Positions 5,707 to 6,562 of a stretch of DNA of 6,562 bases are shown here, piece after piece. The notes under the pieces are model-generated. The model worked only from the letters and a program-made list of their open reading frames with translations, was not told where the DNA came from and did not search any database. A program made the position numbers and the translations under genes. The stretch lies in the NCBI GenBank assembly GCA_021107695.1, contig JAIOSI010000132.1:1-6562 (forward strand), read 5' to 3'. Each line of letters begins with the position of its first letter. Within the stretch, counting starts at the first letter, position 1. This DNA is from a bacterium (GTDB lineage: Bacteria > RBG-13-66-14).

Positions 5707-6562
5707 TTAAGACCAGCGTCTCCGGTTGTCAGCCGGGGGATTATACACCCTTACCCCCCCAGGGCGCGAGGTAACCCGGCGGGTAAAAGATGCCGTCGGC
5801 GTTGGTGATATTCCCTGACTCCTGACGGCAGGGGCGATTGCCCCGGATGCCGCCTGGCGGGCGATGTTGCCGAGAATACCCACCGCTGCCAGGGAGATAA
5901 CCAGCGAGGTGCCGCCGTAGCTGATGAAGGGCAGTGGCAACCCCGTTGTCGGCAAAAGAGCCGTTACCACACCGAGGTTGAATATCGCCTGTACCCCCAG
6001 CCAGGTGGTAATGCCCACGGCGAGAAGCCGTCCGAAGCTGTCGTTGGTGTCCTTGGCAATCTTCAACCCGATGATGATCAATCCGGCGAAGAGAGCCACC
6101 ACCACCAGGGGGCCGAGGAGTCCCAACTCCTCTGTCAGAATGGAGAAAATGAAGTCGGTGTGCGCCTCCGGCAGGTAGAAAAGCTTCTGGGTGCTGGCTC
6201 CCAGTCCAACTCCGGTCAGTCCGCCGGAGCCGATCGCCAGCAGGCTCTGCACCGCCTGGTAGCCCTCAGCATCCGAGACCGCCCAGGGGTCAACGAAGGC
6301 GGTAATCCGCGCCCAGCGGTACGGCTCTGAGTAGATCGCCAGCAGGGTCAGCGGAATCAGAATCAACAGGGTCAGCAACAACTGCTTACCCGATACCCCG
6401 CCGATGAGGAACATCGTAAACGCGGTAACGAAGACCAGTACCGCCGAGGAGAGGTCGGGCTGTAGCAGCAGCAGACCACAGGAGAGCAGGATCATCAACA
6501 GCGGCGGGAGCAGCCCGGTCTTGAACTCGTTGAGGCGATCCCGCCGCCGGGTCAGGTTGTCG
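5707..6562 (-). CDS. ftsW: Septal peptidoglycan polymerase FtsW, SEDS family (5' end missing)
   Basis: Polytopic inner-membrane glycosyltransferase that polymerises lipid II at the septum together with its partner class B PBP (FtsI). The frame is open from the right edge to a TAA at 5709-5707, giving 284 visible residues. FtsW proteins are commonly 370-410 residues, so about 100 N-terminal residues are missing. Visible motifs are LLQPDLSSAV (visible residues 32-41), YLPEAHTDFIF (129-139) with the Asp at 6156-6154 that corresponds to the catalytic Asp of SEDS proteins, TEELG (143-147), and TGLPLPFISYGGTSLV (206-221). Several hydrophobic helices lie between them. The C-terminal cytoplasmic tail, about 50 residues, is rich in Ser, Thr, Pro and Arg and ends NRRRWS. 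A G7 run sits 14 codons before the stop. RodA is the alternative SEDS paralogue, but the place directly before murG supports FtsW. Confidence 0.95.
   Translation of the reverse strand, partial: DNLTRRRDRLNEFKTGLLPPLLMILLSCGLLLLQPDLSSAVLVFVTAFTMFLIGGVSGKQLLLTLLILIPLTLLAIYSEPYRWARITAFVDPWAVSDAEGYQAVQSLLAIGSGGLTGVGLGASTQKLFYLPEAHTDFIFSILTEELGLLGPLVVVALFAGLIIIGLKIAKDTNDSFGRLLAVGITTWLGVQAIFNLGVVTALLPTTGLPLPFISYGGTSLVISLAAVGILGNIARQAASGAIAPAVRSQGISPTPTASFTRRVTSRPGGVRVYNPPADNRRRWS

Overview
The window is a stretch of the division and cell wall (dcw) cluster of a GC-rich bacterium. Every gene lies on the minus strand, so transcription runs from right to left: ftsW (5' end cut by the right edge), murG, murC, murB, ftsQ, then ftsA (3' end cut by the left edge). 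In the usual cluster order ftsZ would follow ftsA just outside the left edge, and murD or mraY would lie to the right of ftsW.

Layout in transcription order. FtsW (6562-5707) is the septal SEDS glycosyltransferase. MurG (5704-4601) makes lipid II and begins 2 bases after the ftsW stop. A 108-base gap holds an inverted-repeat element (copy C). MurC (4492-3104) adds L-Ala to UDP-MurNAc. An 84-base gap holds element copy B. MurB (3019-2072) reduces the enolpyruvyl group to make UDP-MurNAc. It overlaps ftsQ (2075-1332) by four bases (GTGA). A 135-base gap holds element copy A and a strong ribosome binding site for ftsA (1196-1).

The genes work together. MurB and MurC make cytoplasmic peptidoglycan precursors, MurG completes the lipid-linked subunit, and FtsW polymerises it at the septum. 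FtsQ (divisome scaffold) and FtsA (actin-like membrane tether for FtsZ) place and activate that synthesis at mid-cell. No ddl gene lies between murC/murB and ftsQ, where many proteobacteria carry one.

The sequence does not settle the organism. GC-rich codons, the murG-murC-murB-ftsQ-ftsA order and the protein signatures would fit a delta-proteobacterium-like or FCB/candidate-phylum Gram-negative lineage. This is an inference from motif impressions, not a placement.

This is core housekeeping DNA and I see no hidden new system. The points worth a second look are: three related palindromic intergenic elements, two of which include the stop codon of the preceding gene; an in-frame 15-bp tandem duplication in murB next to the catalytic serine motif; departures from family consensus in MurG and MurC; and a G7 run near the 3' end of ftsW where loss of one base would give an immediate stop.
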